A stretch of 64,000 nucleotides of DNA, taken from the NCBI RefSeq assembly GCF_003052265.1, contig NZ_QANS01000002.1, forward strand, positions 1-64,000. Direction: 5' to 3'. The position numbers were made by a program, and so were the translations under genes. The stretch comes from Stenotrophobium rhamnosiphilum (GTDB lineage: Bacteria > Pseudomonadota > Gammaproteobacteria > Nevskiales > Nevskiaceae). Shown here piece after piece: positions 62,784 to 64,000 of this stretch (position 1 is its first letter; the number at the start of each line of letters is the position of its first letter). Below the pieces are notes generated by a model. The model made no database searches. It was not told the origin of the DNA and saw nothing but the letters and a program-made list of their open reading frames with translations.

Positions 62784-63443
62784 TTAAAGACTGTTCCATT
62801 CAGGACCTGCAGAGATCCAATTGCGTTTAACGTAGAGACGTTCGCGTGTTTCTGGATCAAGCGGAGTTACGCCGGACTCAAGCGGCAGACCCATACTGTT
62901 AAGAACCATCGCCAAGGTGGTGTAACAGCCGGCGAGAAACAGAAAATCCATTAGTTGTTGAACATCAAAATGCTGCTGTAACAAAGGCCATGTTTTGTCG
63001 CTGATACGCGTATCGAAATACAGCTCATCGACAGCGCGGAGCACGAGACCATCCTGATGCGATACGCCGTCAGCAGATCTAGCAACCTGTGTTAGTTCAA
63101 TGTCCTGATCGGTCAGTCCCGCACGACGCGCGAGGATCAAGTGCTGGGTGTACTCATACTCGGAACAGTTCAGCCAACTAACTCGCAGAATGACAAGCTC
63201 GCGGACTCGAATAGACAGAGAGCTATTGACGGCAACGTGAGCATTAAAAGTTAAGAACGCTTTGGCCAGAGCAGGATGCCGAGCAAATGCGCCGAGAACA
63301 TTTTCTCCACGAGGGTTCTTTTCACCTTCTAGGCGAGATCGAAGAATAAAGTTCAATCCAGCGGGGAATGCACCAAGCGCTGCGATGATCTCCTCGCTCC
63401 AATCATCTGGAGGAATATGCTTGATACGTTCAGTGTCGTTCAT
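62784..63443 (-). CDS. Carboxymuconolactone decarboxylase family protein
   Basis: A 219-residue CMD-superfamily protein. The core helix reads RELVILRVSWLNCSEYEYTQHLILARRAGL, where the CxxC of AhpD-like members is reduced to one Cys, followed by Glu and a His. This single-Cys type is common near catabolic genes and is probably not a peroxidase reductant. It has SnoaL-like and dehydratase neighbours on the same strand, so a shared catabolic operon is likely. The function is not known. Confidence 0.85.
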   Translation of the reverse strand: MNDTERIKHIPPDDWSEEIIAALGAFPAGLNFILRSRLEGEKNPRGENVLGAFARHPALAKAFLTFNAHVAVNSSLSIRVRELVILRVSWLNCSEYEYTQHLILARRAGLTDQDIELTQVARSADGVSHQDGLVLRAVDELYFDTRISDKTWPLLQQHFDVQQLMDFLFLAGCYTTLAMVLNSMGLPLESGVTPLDPETRERLYVKRNWISAGPEWNSL

Positions 63444-63464
63444 GACGAATAGTCGAAAGCGTTA

Positions 63465-63890
63465 TTAAGTTTTCGCTGCCGAAGACTGCATTCTTTCAAC
63501 CATCGGCCATAGCACTTGGTCGGCAAGAATGGTGCAGAAATATTCGTTAACCTGACGAATCAAACCGTTGCGCATGGTGAACACCATGCAATATTGATTA
63601 CAGTAAGCAGTTCCCTCAGACGTAACACCATTGCCCTCGAACTCAACGACTACACGGTCTCCATCTGCAGTGATCGAATGGATGGTTGGGCGCAATCCAG
63701 TCGGCACCAGTATCTTGAGCGCGCCAATCATGCCGACGATATCGTTGTAGTGACGGGTGCCTGCGAACTTGCCAAAGCCCTTGGCCAGCGTGAAAGCTTC
63801 TTTATCTAGACAAGGCGCAGACGCTGCGGAGTCACCGGCACTCATGGCGTTGATGAACGTCAACACAACTTTTTTATTCTGCTCGCTCAT
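63465..63890 (-). CDS. SnoaL-like/NTF2-fold protein
   Basis: A 141-residue cone-shaped NTF2-like domain protein (KKVVLTFINAMSAGD ... DRVVVEFEGNGVTSEGTAYCNQYCMVFTMRNGLIRQVNEYF). This fold holds small hydrophobic ligands and includes ketosteroid isomerases, polyketide cyclases and limonene-epoxide-type hydrolases. It has no sequence proof for any one of these. ATG at 63890 follows GAAGAG; an in-frame ATG at 63986 would add 32 residues, partly hydrophobic. It leads the group with the CMD and dehydratase genes (gaps 21 and 36 bases). Confidence 0.8.
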   Translation of the reverse strand: MSEQNKKVVLTFINAMSAGDSAASAPCLDKEAFTLAKGFGKFAGTRHYNDIVGMIGALKILVPTGLRPTIHSITADGDRVVVEFEGNGVTSEGTAYCNQYCMVFTMRNGLIRQVNEYFCTILADQVLWPMVERMQSSAAKT

Positions 63891-64000
63891 GGATATCTCT
63901 TCAGTTGAAGGAGTGGACGATGATTTCTGCACGCCAAACAGCAGTTGCCAAAGTTTTAGCGGCCAAGCTGCAATTACCGAAAGCATGGACGGTGCATGAG

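Overview
The window reads as the chromosome of a free-living, aerobic, Gram-negative bacterium, most likely a gammaproteobacterium of the steroid- or lipid-degrading kind. The pointers are three outer-membrane TonB-dependent receptors, a DUF3450 protein of the TonB/ExbBD neighbourhood type, an ECF41 sigma factor with its usual CMD partner, and a very high load of acyl-CoA and esterase genes. The genus cannot be fixed from the sequence. No tRNA, rRNA, transposase, prophage or CRISPR array was seen.

Layout. 1-244: start of a DUF3450 gene leaving the window. 544-4396 (-): TonB receptor plus membrane-anchored GH1 glycosidase. 4745-6660 (+): two HSL-family esterases, with a palindrome-rich divergent promoter in front. 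6754-11210 (+): LacI regulator, GH37 trehalase-like enzyme and GPH sugar symporter. 11318-20498 (-): acyl-CoA dehydrogenase, MalT-like regulator, tannase-like lipoprotein, then an SCP-x-type thiolase and MFE-2-type multifunctional enzyme operon. 20755-29218 (+): SemiSWEET, mannitol/fructuronate dehydrogenase, second TonB receptor, three hydrolases and an MFS exporter or importer. 29327-31544 (+): Tat-exported PhoD phosphatase and an orphan DUF2384 protein. 31561-39578 (-): RMD1/DUF155 protein, AhpD-like protein with ECF41 sigma factor, acyl-CoA dehydrogenase plus enoyl-CoA hydratase, diguanylate cyclase and an HSL esterase. 39730-48549: hydrolase, AMACR-like CoA-transferase/racemase with acyl-CoA ligase, second MalT-like regulator, a stand-alone LuxR HTH protein, enoyl-CoA hydratase and SGNH hydrolase. 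49009-57185: Crp/Fnr regulator, type-B carboxylesterase, HSL esterase, DUF6134 protein, second GH1 with FHS sugar transporter, and a convergent GPH transporter. 57430-63890: AGE-family epimerase, third TonB receptor, double-hotdog dehydratase, CMD-family protein and SnoaL-like protein.

How the parts may work together (inference). The mixture of TonB receptors, two GH1 enzymes, GH37, an AGE epimerase, a polyol/uronate dehydrogenase, five sugar-type transporters, eleven serine-esterase-type hydrolases and nine acyl-CoA-processing enzymes suggests import and dismantling of compounds that carry both sugar and ester-linked or branched acyl/isoprenoid/steroid parts (for example acylated glycosides, saponin-like or steryl glycosides). 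Hydrolases would release sugar and acid. Sugars would go to the transporters and dehydrogenase. Acids would go to ligase, racemase, acyl-CoA dehydrogenases, MFE-2 and SCP-x thiolase, a set resembling peroxisomal side-chain oxidation. The substrate itself is not visible in the sequence.

The clearest regulatory result is that both the ECF41 sigma gene and its CMD-family target carry an exact TGTCACA-N16-CGTC promoter. Other notable points are a shared N-terminal extension in all three TonB receptors, altered catalytic motifs in several enzymes, and a scattered family of short C-rich/G-rich intergenic hairpins.
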